This document shows, one piece after another, positions 34,657 through 43,866 of a stretch of DNA of 64,000 nucleotides. How positions within the stretch are numbered: the first letter of the stretch is position 1; each line of letters begins with the position of its first letter. The stretch is from an actinobacterium acMicro-4 (lineage in GTDB: Bacteria > Actinomycetota > Actinomycetes > Actinomycetales > Microbacteriaceae). Below the pieces are notes generated by a model. That model saw nothing but the letters and a program-made list of their open reading frames with translations. It made no database searches and was not told the origin of the DNA. A program made the position numbers and the translations under genes. The stretch spans positions 228,600 to 292,599 of the forward strand of contig JNSD01000013.1 in assembly GCA_000754445.1 (NCBI GenBank). Direction: 5' to 3'.

Positions 34657-35734
34657 CCAGGGCTGTGCGAGGGCCAAAGCTCAGTACTTGAGAATCGGCC
34701 ATGTCCACGAAGCGCAGATGTGCGCCTGCCCGGGTGAGGCCCAGTGCAGGCTTCAGAACGACGAGGTCTTCCACGCCACCGACACTCTCAAGACCGCCGG
34801 TCATCACGAGGATGAGGTCGGGATTTGCAGCAATCAGGGCCTCATCCGTCATCGGCCGAAGCCCCACCCACCCAATCTCGGTGGCGATATCGATTCCACC
34901 CAGGGCCGTGATGAGCTCACCGGCCCCGGATTCTTCGCCAAAGAGGTAATAGATACCATTGGCGCCGCGCAGGTAAAGAAAGACCATGCGCAGTTTGTCC
35001 TCGCGTGCTTGCGGGGCTCTGGCGGCGATGACACCGGTGACATCAGCAATGTCGGCCGTGACACGCTGGGCCAGTAGCGCTCCGGCTTCTGGAGCGCCAA
35101 AGATCTGAGCCACCCTCCGGGCCAGTTCTGCCGGTTGGGACAAGCCCGGTGCCACACGCACAAACACCACGGGGATTCCCGCGTCACGCAACTGCAGAAC
35201 GACATCGATGGGGCCGATGGTCCCATCGGTGATAATCAGGTCTGGGCGCAGCGCCAAGACCGACTCAGGGGAAATAGCGTGACCACTGCCGGTCACCACC
35301 GGCAGGTGTTCAACACCCGGGAAGGTGGTGGAAATGTCCCGCCCAATGAGTCGATCCCCGAAACCCAACGCCCAGACGGTGGCAGCGAGGGATCCCGACA
35401 TGTCGAGGGCCAACACACGATCAGTCGAGCTGATCGTCAGGCTCAATTGGCCAGAGAGTTCGTCAGACTCCACGGTGACGGGCAGGCTCTGTGACAGCGC
35501 TGGCTCCAGGGGCTCTAGTGCGTTCGTTTCCAACAGCGCAGTGCTAGTACCCACATAGGCGCGGGGGTCTTCAAGCCAGTCGATTTCTGAGAGAGGCGCC
35601 CGCGCGCCAGCTGCTGCTGGGGCTTCGGCGGTTGTTGTGTAGGAACCGGGCTGACACCCCACGAGTCCCAGTGACACCGCCAGAGCAACCGCAAGGGCGA
35701 GCGGGGCCCGGAGGGTTGGGCGCGAGGAAGTCAC
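34613..35734 (-). CDS. hmuT: Haem ABC transporter substrate-binding lipoprotein (HmuT-like)
   Basis: A 373-residue periplasmic-binding-type lipoprotein with lipobox (SLGLVGC). The class III binding fold shows in RVLALDMSGSLAATVWALG, GRDISTTFPG and RPDLIITDGTIGP. In corynebacteria HmuT receives haem from HtaA and passes it to HmuUV. The permease and ATPase genes are not next to it here, which is odd. The other half of the pathway (HtaA) lies convergently at its 3' end. Confidence 0.87.
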   Translation of the reverse strand: MTSSRPTLRAPLALAVALAVSLGLVGCQPGSYTTTAEAPAAAGARAPLSEIDWLEDPRAYVGTSTALLETNALEPLEPALSQSLPVTVESDELSGQLSLTISSTDRVLALDMSGSLAATVWALGFGDRLIGRDISTTFPGVEHLPVVTGSGHAISPESVLALRPDLIITDGTIGPIDVVLQLRDAGIPVVFVRVAPGLSQPAELARRVAQIFGAPEAGALLAQRVTADIADVTGVIAARAPQAREDKLRMVFLYLRGANGIYYLFGEESGAGELITALGGIDIATEIGWVGLRPMTDEALIAANPDLILVMTGGLESVGGVEDLVVLKPALGLTRAGAHLRFVDMADSQVLSFGPRTALVIDALARAIYAPEQ

Positions 35735-35750
35735 AATGCGACAAGCCTAA

Positions 35751-35772
35751 AGCCCCCACCTCGGTGGGGGCT
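35751..35772. promoter_or_regulatory. Perfect 22-bp palindrome between hmuT and the DUF3263 gene
   Basis: AGCCCCCACC and GGTGGGGGCT meet with no gap (hairpin form: 9-bp stem, CTCG loop). It lies in a 62-bp divergent gap, 17 bases from the hmuT start and 25 from the DUF3263 start. It could be an operator for both, or a hairpin in either leader. A terminator is less logical at this place. Confidence 0.55.
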
Positions 35773-35796
35773 GTGTCGGCTTATCATGGGGACAAT

Positions 35797-36078
35797 ATGG
35801 CTAAGCCCACCCCGCCCTCTCAGTCATTGTCTGGTGACGACATGGCGATTGTGGAGTTTGAGCGAGCCTGGTGGGGCAGTGTGCCAAATAAAGAATCTGC
35901 GGTGAGGGAACGCTTTGGCCTCACACTCGCTCGTTATTATCAGCGTCTATACGCCCTGTGTGAGACGGCTGCCGCCCTGGAATATGATGCGGTATTCGTT
36001 CGCCAGTGCAGCCAAGCACAGCACATGCGCCAAAGCGCACGACGCCTAGGACCAGAGGGGGGGGAGGGCAGTGGCTAA
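35797..36078 (+). CDS. DUF3263 protein
   Basis: A 93-residue protein of the actinobacterial DUF3263 family. It contains FERAWWGSVPNKESAVRERFG followed by LARYYQRLYALC, a helical fold that may bind DNA or a partner protein. Its function is unknown. The ATG at 35797 removes a spurious upstream extension that runs antisense to hmuT. The stop overlaps the LytR_C gene by 8 bases; the DUF3263-LytR_C pairing is common in actinobacteria. Confidence 0.9.
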   Translation: MAKPTPPSQSLSGDDMAIVEFERAWWGSVPNKESAVRERFGLTLARYYQRLYALCETAAALEYDAVFVRQCSQAQHMRQSARRLGPEGGEGSG

Positions 36079-36697
36079 GCCAGGAAAAAACACCTATCTG
36101 CCCGACCGCTTCGATGACGTTCCACCGGCGGATTCTCGCTATGTGGGAACACACCGTCGCGAGCGGTCCTCGTGGTCGATGTTTGCCCCCATCGGTATTG
36201 GCCTGGGGTCTGTTGTGGTGCTCGTGGTTGCTGGGCTCTGGTTCGTGGATCGCAGCGACGACTATCTCGAGCTTGACCCTTCCGAAGTCCCCGTCATCGA
36301 AGGCGAAGCTCCAGCTGGGGAGGCTGCTCCTGAGAGCGTCGAACTTGAGCCTGAAGCTGCCGACCCCAACGACCCTGTTCTTGATCCCAGCCAGATCGAC
36401 ATCACCGGCCTATCCCTGACAATTCTGAACGGGACGGACAAGCAGGGCATGGCTGCCAGGGCAGCCGAGCGCCTCACGATTGTGGGGTGGCCCGAGGCCA
36501 CGGCAACCAACGCTGAGAGCACCGATGTTGCGCAGAGCACAGTGGCCTATCTCGACGAGGCTGACCGCGGCATCGCGTTGGGGATTGCGGAGATTCTCGG
36601 GATTGGCGCGGACCAGGTGGTTCAAACTGGCGCCTACCCAGGTGCGAGGGTTACCGTGGTTCTGGGAGCTGATTATGTCGATACCGAATCGACGTAA
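36071..36697 (+). CDS. LytR C-terminal-domain membrane protein
   Basis: A 208-residue single-pass protein. The N-terminal 35 residues are basic and cytosolic, a membrane helix spans about 37-57 (IGIGLGSVVVLVVAGLWF), an acidic Pro/Glu linker follows, and a LytR_C domain forms the C-terminus (LTILNGTDKQGMAARAAERL). This domain occurs alone or attached to LCP cell-wall ligases. It probably acts on the envelope. GTG start coupled to the DUF3263 gene. Confidence 0.9.
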   Translation: MAKPGKNTYLPDRFDDVPPADSRYVGTHRRERSSWSMFAPIGIGLGSVVVLVVAGLWFVDRSDDYLELDPSEVPVIEGEAPAGEAAPESVELEPEAADPNDPVLDPSQIDITGLSLTILNGTDKQGMAARAAERLTIVGWPEATATNAESTDVAQSTVAYLDEADRGIALGIAEILGIGADQVVQTGAYPGARVTVVLGADYVDTEST

Positions 36698-36739
36698 CAC
36701 CTAGACTTTCACAGACAAAAGTAGGGAAGGTCGTTCGTC

Positions 36740-37789
36740 ATGATGCGTCACTTTAGGTCACTGTTAACTCTGGGAGCTATCGCGGCTCTTGTCCTCACCG
36801 GGTGTAGCCAAGGCTCCACAGATCCGGGTGACTCAGATGGCACCGGCTCTGGCACCTCTGAAGGTGAAGCCTTAGTCGACACGGCGACCGTAGCGGCGCT
36901 CACCGGAGCATCGATTGAAGCGGGAAGCCTCTCTCGCCCCGCACTTTCTGCAAAAGTTGATAATCACCCCTCAGCCAGGCCGCAGGTTGGCCTTGATCAG
37001 ACAGACATTGTCTTTGAAGAGCTCGTCGAGGGCGGCATGACCCGTTACCTCGCGGTGTGGCACTCACAACTTCCCGCTGAGATTGGCCCGGTTCGCTCGG
37101 TCCGTCCGATGGACCCTGAGATTGTCAGTCCCTTCGGTGGCGTCTTCGCGTACTCCGGTGGGCAGGTCCGTTTTATTCAGTTGATGCAGGCAGCACCTGT
37201 CTATAACGCCATCCACGGCCAGCCCGACACCGAGTCGACCTTCTACCGCACAGACGCCAAGGTCGCCCCTCACAATGTCTTGGTCAAGGCCCCTGAGCTC
37301 ATTGAGCAGCACCTCGACCTCTCTGCGCCTCCCAAGATGTTTGACTACGCCGCAGCTCTCGCGGAATCCACCGCGGTGCTCGAGGGAGTGGCCCTCACCT
37401 CGGTGGAGACTAGTTTCAGCGGCTTTTCAAGCCCGAGCTGGGAATGGGACGCTACGCAAGAGAAATTCGTGCGTTTCCAGACCAACGGTGCTGCTGATTC
37501 CGCGTCCAGTGGAAATCAGCTTGCCGCCACGAACGTCGTGGTTCTCTTCGTGAACATCGAAGTGATTGAGGACATCCCCACCACCCGTCTGGTCAGCCAG
37601 GGCACGGGATATGTTGCTACCGGTGGTTCGATCATCGAAATCACCTGGATCAAGGCAAGCCCTGAGTCTCCAATTGTGCTGACTACGCAGGCTGGAAACC
37701 CGGTGCTTCTGGGGATTGGCAACACGTGGGTTGAGTTGCTGCCGAGTGACTCCTCCGATGTGGATGCCGGCTCCGTCGCCATTAATTAG
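36740..37789 (+). CDS. DUF3048 (YerB-like) lipoprotein
   Basis: A 349-residue lipoprotein with lipobox (AALVLTGC) and an acidic Ser/Gly linker. The DUF3048 domain starts at SAKVDNHPSARPQVGLDQTDIVFEE in discrete blocks, continues with GPVRSVRPMD, and has a C-terminal half ending in GNTWVELLP. The family is widespread in Gram-positives (B. subtilis YerB), with unknown biochemical role at the cell surface. It follows the LytR_C gene by 42 bases, supporting an envelope context. Confidence 0.92.
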   Translation: MMRHFRSLLTLGAIAALVLTGCSQGSTDPGDSDGTGSGTSEGEALVDTATVAALTGASIEAGSLSRPALSAKVDNHPSARPQVGLDQTDIVFEELVEGGMTRYLAVWHSQLPAEIGPVRSVRPMDPEIVSPFGGVFAYSGGQVRFIQLMQAAPVYNAIHGQPDTESTFYRTDAKVAPHNVLVKAPELIEQHLDLSAPPKMFDYAAALAESTAVLEGVALTSVETSFSGFSSPSWEWDATQEKFVRFQTNGAADSASSGNQLAATNVVVLFVNIEVIEDIPTTRLVSQGTGYVATGGSIIEITWIKASPESPIVLTTQAGNPVLLGIGNTWVELLPSDSSDVDAGSVAIN

Positions 37790-37819
37790 CAACAGAGTCT
37801 CGCTCTTCTAGGCGTGTGG

Positions 37820-37846
37820 CTTGCACTCTCGGCCCGAGAGTGCCAA
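37820..37846. promoter_or_regulatory. CIRCE-like HrcA operator, copy 1
   Basis: CTTGCACTC, nine bases, then GAGTGCCAA. It matches the TTAGCACTC-N9-GAGTGCTAA consensus in both cores (GCACTC/GAGTGC). It lies 74 bp upstream of the groL ATG. Confidence 0.88.
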
Positions 37847-37852
37847 AATCAA

Positions 37853-37879
37853 TTAGCACTCGTATAGTGCGAGTGCAAA
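37853..37879. promoter_or_regulatory. CIRCE HrcA operator, copy 2
   Basis: TTAGCACTC, nine bases, then GAGTGCAAA: the left arm is perfect and the right arm differs at one base. It lies 41 bp upstream of groL and 6 bp after copy 1. Both together should give tight heat-shock repression by HrcA. Confidence 0.95.
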
Positions 37880-37896
37880 TAGCTACAGCACACTAG

Positions 37897-39543
<1,647 letters not shown>

Positions 39544-39558
39544 GTCCGCACACACCTA

Positions 39559-39594
39559 CTGTGGGGTGTTCCTCTTCGGAGGGACACCCCACAG
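39559..39594. terminator. Strong groL terminator, TTCG-loop hairpin
   Basis: A 16-bp stem (CTGTGGGGTGTTCCTC with its partner, one T-G wobble) is closed by a TTCG loop, 15 bases after the groL stop. It also ends 4 bases before the stop of the convergent WXG100 gene, so it probably terminates both directions. Confidence 0.88.
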
Positions 39595-39598
39595 TTCG

Positions 39599-39889
39599 TT
39601 AAGGCTGGAACAGCCTGGTGTTCGCCGCTTCCATGTCTTGATAGTGGCGCCCGGCATGAGAGAGGGACTCGCTGAGGCTGTGGAGATTTTCTTCGACTCG
39701 AAGCTGCGTTGTTTGCCAGGTCGCGTGAACAGCAACGAAGGCGGATGCTGCTGGCCCACTCCAGCTTGAGGAGAGGGCGTGGAGGTGGGAGTTCAGGGAC
39801 TGTACCTCAGCGTTGAGTCGTTCTATTGTTGCGCGGGCTTGAGTGGAGGCGAGGAGAACCTGCTCACTGTCTACCTGGTATCGGGTCAT
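39599..39889 (-). CDS. WXG100 / ESAT-6-like protein, orphan
   Basis: A 96-residue helical-hairpin protein with W43-S-G45 (SSSWSGPAAS) at the turn and two amphipathic helices. Near the C-terminus, Y83-QDM-E87 matches the YxxxD/E export signal of type VII (ESX) substrates. No EccC/EccD-type gene, and no second WXG100 gene, lies nearby. It may be exported by an ESX system encoded elsewhere, or act inside the cell as some actinobacterial orphans do. It ends just before the groL terminator. Confidence 0.8.
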   Translation of the reverse strand: MTRYQVDSEQVLLASTQARATIERLNAEVQSLNSHLHALSSSWSGPAASAFVAVHATWQTTQLRVEENLHSLSESLSHAGRHYQDMEAANTRLFQP

Positions 39890-39949
39890 CCTGGGAGAAT
39901 AGGGACGCCAGCAGGTCCACGAGCACAGCTATCGCACAGGGTGGGAAAC

Positions 39950-41446
39950 TCAGGACCGGGACTGGCTGGGGACAAGAGGCAGCGACACCTTGATGGTGGC
40001 ACCTCCACCAGGAGTATCGATTACTGAAATGGTGCCGCGGTGTCGCTTCACAATGGTGTCGACAATCGCCAAACCAAGACCTGACCCACCCGTCTCGCGG
40101 GCTCGGGACGTGTCTGCCCTCCAGAGACGCTGGAAAATCTTGTCCCGGATTTGGGGAGGGATTCCCTCGCCGTGGTCCACCACGGCAATAACTCCACGAT
40201 CTGGTGCGCCCTCGGTGGAGAGCTCAATTTCGACGTTTGTGCCCTCTGGGCTAAACCGCAGAGCGTTTTGCATCAGGTTTGCCACCACTTGGCGAATCTT
40301 GTTTTCTTCGGCACTGACGATGATGGGATCCACCAGGGACGCATCGGTCACCAGTTCGCCCCCTGTCCACACAGAGATGGTGCGACCGGGTGCACTAGCG
40401 GCGGTGTCGAGGGCCGCATCCACTGCGAGGCCCACTAGGTTCACGGGGCCAAGCTCTAGTGGCTTGGCCTCATCGAGCCTCGCGAGTTCGAGAAGGTCTG
40501 TGACGAGTGCGGTCATGCGCTCGGCTTCTTTCTCGATGCGCTCCATGGCCTGAGCAACATCGGGCTTTCTGGTGATTGCCCCCATTCGGTATAGCTCGGC
40601 ATAGCCGCGCACGGAGGCAAGGGGTGTGCGCAGCTCGTGGCTCGCATCCCCGACAAAGCGACGCATCTGCTCGATAGTTTCCGCCCGGTCCGCGAAGGCT
40701 CGGTCGATGCGAGAGAGCATGGTGTTGAGTGATCTGGTCAAACGGCCGACTTCGGTGTTCGGGGTCGCCCCAGAGAGGCGCTGGGAGTAATCGCCACCGG
40801 CGAAACGCGCGGCTGTTTGCTCCACTTCGCGCAAGGGTCTAAACGTCGTGGTGACGAGAATCTGCGTCACACCAGCACTGAGGATGACGGCAACCAAGCC
40901 GAATATGAGAAAGATGCTGGCAAAGGTGCCGCGAGTCTCCTGGTTTTCTCGCAGGTCGACACCAATCACGAGCGTGGCGGGCTCGGCCACCATATCCGCT
41001 TCATGGACGATGCGCAGGGTGTAGGTATGGAGGCGCCATTGGGTGCGCTGATCAACGCTTGGCACAGTAACCGATCGGGCGTTGTTGAGCACCCAGCCAT
41101 AGGTGAGCTCGCTCACGTCTGGCCCATAGTCGGCCTCAGAGGTCGGCAAGTTGCTGGATAGCACCTCACCGTCAACCGAGACGGCGGCCAGGTAGTAGCT
41201 GCTTCTCGCGCCTTGGCCGCCAGTGGGTTCAAACAGGGCGAAATCCTCAGTTCGAAGACTTTGGGGTAGGCCCGCTGCGACGTCATCGATTTTCCGATCG
41301 ATTTCAGCCAACAGGTAGTTCTGCACCGCGGAGACAGTGCCAATACCAATGCCGAGCAGCGACAGCGTGACCACGATGACGGTCACCCCGGTGATTTTGG
41401 TGCGCAGCGACGTCGAGTTCCACCAACTCTGCAGGCGAACAAGCAT
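39950..41446 (-). CDS. Two-component sensor histidine kinase
   Basis: A 498-residue membrane kinase. A first membrane helix (TGVTVIVVTLSLLGIGIG) is followed by an external sensor region of about 130 residues, a second helix (IFLIFGLVAVILSAGV), a HAMP domain, the HisKA site FVGDASHELRTPL and an HATPase_c domain with N, G1 (DHGEGIPP) and G2 (GGSGLGL) boxes. It resembles the MprB/TcrY/PrrB class. It lies 10 bases downstream of its response regulator. Signal unknown. Confidence 0.94.
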   Translation of the reverse strand: MLVRLQSWWNSTSLRTKITGVTVIVVTLSLLGIGIGTVSAVQNYLLAEIDRKIDDVAAGLPQSLRTEDFALFEPTGGQGARSSYYLAAVSVDGEVLSSNLPTSEADYGPDVSELTYGWVLNNARSVTVPSVDQRTQWRLHTYTLRIVHEADMVAEPATLVIGVDLRENQETRGTFASIFLIFGLVAVILSAGVTQILVTTTFRPLREVEQTAARFAGGDYSQRLSGATPNTEVGRLTRSLNTMLSRIDRAFADRAETIEQMRRFVGDASHELRTPLASVRGYAELYRMGAITRKPDVAQAMERIEKEAERMTALVTDLLELARLDEAKPLELGPVNLVGLAVDAALDTAASAPGRTISVWTGGELVTDASLVDPIIVSAEENKIRQVVANLMQNALRFSPEGTNVEIELSTEGAPDRGVIAVVDHGEGIPPQIRDKIFQRLWRADTSRARETGGSGLGLAIVDTIVKRHRGTISVIDTPGGGATIKVSLPLVPSQSRS

Positions 41447-41456
41447 GAGAGCCGGT

Positions 41457-42149
41457 TTAGGCTTTTCCGACCTTCAGGAGGTAACCAAAACCACGCTTGG
41501 TCTGAATGATTGGCTCGTCCGTGTGAGGGTCGAGCTTGCGGCGCAGGTACGACACGTAGCTTTCAACAATGCCGGCATCCCCGTTGAAGTCGTATTCCCA
41601 CACGTGGTCCAAGATTTGGGCCTTCGAGAGCACGCGGTTGGGGTTGAGCATCAAATAGCGCAGCAATTTGAATTCTGTGGGGGAAAGCTCGATGGGTATC
41701 GAGCCTAGGAAAACCTCGTGGGTGTCCTGGTCCATGGACAGCTCGCCCACGCGAATCAGGGCATCGTCTTCTTCGTTCTGAGTGCGGCGAAGGATTGCCT
41801 TGATGCGCGCCACAATCTCATCGAGGCTAAAGGGCTTGGTGACGTAGTCATCGCCACCGACCGTGAGGCCGGTGATCTTGTCTTCGGTCGAGTCCTTGGC
41901 CGTCAGAAACAGAATCGGGCAGGTGTAGCCACTCGCGCGCAGTCGCTTGGTCACCCCGAAGCCGTTGATGTCTGGCAACATGACGTCCAAGAGGATGAGG
42001 TCTGGCTCTTCCTCAAGCACGGCAGAGATGGTTTGGGCTCCGGTCGCTACAGCCCGGACGGCAAAGCCTGCGAAGCGCAAGCTTGTGGTGAGCAAGTCCC
42101 GAATGTTGGGCTCGTCGTCGACAATAAGAATCTTGGGTCCATCAGTCAT
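41457..42149 (-). CDS. OmpR/PhoB-family response regulator
   Basis: A 230-residue regulator starting MTDGPKILIVDDEPNIRD. The acidic pocket is DDE, the phospho-Asp is in LILLDVMLPDI, and the conserved Lys is in FLTAKDS. The C-terminal winged helix is of the Trans_reg_C type, ending KRGFGYLLK. It is immediately upstream of its kinase and 7 bases downstream of the XPB-like helicase, so the pair may be read from the helicase promoter as well. Confidence 0.95.
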   Translation of the reverse strand: MTDGPKILIVDDEPNIRDLLTTSLRFAGFAVRAVATGAQTISAVLEEEPDLILLDVMLPDINGFGVTKRLRASGYTCPILFLTAKDSTEDKITGLTVGGDDYVTKPFSLDEIVARIKAILRRTQNEEDDALIRVGELSMDQDTHEVFLGSIPIELSPTEFKLLRYLMLNPNRVLSKAQILDHVWEYDFNGDAGIVESYVSYLRRKLDPHTDEPIIQTKRGFGYLLKVGKA

Positions 42150-42156
42150 GTCCTCA

Positions 42157-43842
42157 TTATCTGGGAGAATGCTGGATATTTTCTGAGAGCATTGCTGGAA
42201 TCTTCTGTGTGACTTCAGCCGCATCCATGATGGTGTATCCATAGCCCTGCTCGGCAAGGAAGCGTTGCCGGTTCATCGCGAAGTCTTGATCCACAGTGTC
42301 CCTGGCCACCAGCGTGTAAAACACTGCTGGTCTGCCATCTGCTTTAGGGCGCAGGATGCGCCCCAAGCGCTGGGCTTCCTCTTGTCTGGAGCCGAAGGAA
42401 CCAGAAACTTGGATGGCAACTGATGCTTCCGGGAGGTCAATCGAGAAGTTCGCCACCTTCGACACCACGAGCCGCATGAGCGCGCCAGTGCGGAACTGGT
42501 CATAGAGGCGCTCGCGCTCGGGGATGGACGTCTGGCCAGTAATCATCGGAATACCGAGCGAATCGCTCAGCGACTCGATTTGATCGACGTAGGTTCCAAT
42601 AATGAGGGTGGGATCATCGGGGTGCAGCGCGAGAAGCTCCCTCACCAGTCTGGCCTTGGCCGGCGTGGTGGACGCTAGGCGGAAGCGTTCCTGGTCGGTG
42701 CTCGCCGCATAATCAAGGCGCTCCGTCGGGGGTAGGTCCAACCTGATTTCCACGCACGATGCCGGGGCAATATAGCCCTGGGCTTCCAGCTGTTTCCAGG
42801 GAACATCGAAGCGCTTGGGACCAATCAGACTAAAGACATCGCCCTCACGGCCGTCTTCTCTCACGAGCGTTGCGGTGAGGCCCAGTCGCCGCCTGGCTTG
42901 AAGCTGGGCGGTGAGCTGGAAGACCGGTGCTGGCAGAAGGTGGACCTCGTCATAGACCACGAGTCCCCAGTTCAGTGCGTCAATGACTCCGAGGTGAGCA
43001 AACTCGCCTTTGCGCTTGGCAGCCATGATGCTGTAACTGGCAATCGTGACAGGCTTGATTTCCTTGATGGAGCCCGAGTACTCACCAATCTCATCCTCCG
43101 TGAGGCTTGTGCGCGCCAACAATTCTGCCCTCCACTGTCTTGCTGAGACGGTGTTGGTCACAAGAATCAGCGTTGTGGTGTCAAGCTCCGCCATGACTCC
43201 AGCCCCCACCAGAGTCTTTCCTGCCCCGCAGGGCAGCACGACAACGCCCGAGCCCCGCTCCACGAACTTAGCGATTGCCTGCCTTTGGTAGTCGCGAAGC
43301 GACCACCCTGCCGGGTCAATATCAATCGTGTGGGGCGTCCCCTCGGCAAAGCCGGCGTGATCAGCTGCTGGCCAACCCTTCTTCAACAGCTCTTGCTTGA
43401 TGACCCCGCGGGACCACGGGGCTAGTGGGTATCGACCCGTCTCATCCCGTGCGCCCAGAAGCTCAGCGATCTTGGCGCTGCGGGTAATCTCTGCCTCGAT
43501 CGTGGCATCAGCGCACGAGAGGAACAGGTCCTCGCCTTCTCTCGTGATTTCGATGAGGCCATAGCGTCGGATGGTCTCGCGGATGTCATCCACGATGGCG
43601 GGGGGAAGGGCGAACTTAGAAAAAGTCTCGAGGGTGCCAGCAATCTCGTCTGCGGTGTGGCCGGCGGCACGCGCGTTCCATAAACCAAGCCTGGTAATCC
43701 GGTAGGTGTGGATGTGCTCCGGTGCTCGCTCGAGTTCGGCAAAGACTGCCAAGGCGTGTCTGGCCCCTTCAGCATCGGGGTGTGCCACCTCGAGCAAAAC
43801 AGTCTTGTCACTTTGGACAATGAGCGGGCCATCGGGATTCAT
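42157..43842 (-). CDS. XPB-like SF2 DNA repair helicase
   Basis: A 561-residue helicase. An N-terminal XPB-type domain precedes RecA-like domain 1 with Walker A GAGKTLVG and DEVH box (VYDEVHLLPA). Domain 2 carries SGSFGSRQEEAQRLGRILRP (motif VI). Bacterial XPB homologues unwind DNA and are linked to repair. The gene follows its usual actinobacterial partner, the helicase-associated protein, by 24 bases. Confidence 0.94.
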   Translation of the reverse strand: MNPDGPLIVQSDKTVLLEVAHPDAEGARHALAVFAELERAPEHIHTYRITRLGLWNARAAGHTADEIAGTLETFSKFALPPAIVDDIRETIRRYGLIEITREGEDLFLSCADATIEAEITRSAKIAELLGARDETGRYPLAPWSRGVIKQELLKKGWPAADHAGFAEGTPHTIDIDPAGWSLRDYQRQAIAKFVERGSGVVVLPCGAGKTLVGAGVMAELDTTTLILVTNTVSARQWRAELLARTSLTEDEIGEYSGSIKEIKPVTIASYSIMAAKRKGEFAHLGVIDALNWGLVVYDEVHLLPAPVFQLTAQLQARRRLGLTATLVREDGREGDVFSLIGPKRFDVPWKQLEAQGYIAPASCVEIRLDLPPTERLDYAASTDQERFRLASTTPAKARLVRELLALHPDDPTLIIGTYVDQIESLSDSLGIPMITGQTSIPERERLYDQFRTGALMRLVVSKVANFSIDLPEASVAIQVSGSFGSRQEEAQRLGRILRPKADGRPAVFYTLVARDTVDQDFAMNRQRFLAEQGYGYTIMDAAEVTQKIPAMLSENIQHSPR

Positions 43843-43866
43843 AGCCTGCCAGTCTAGGCTTCTTTG

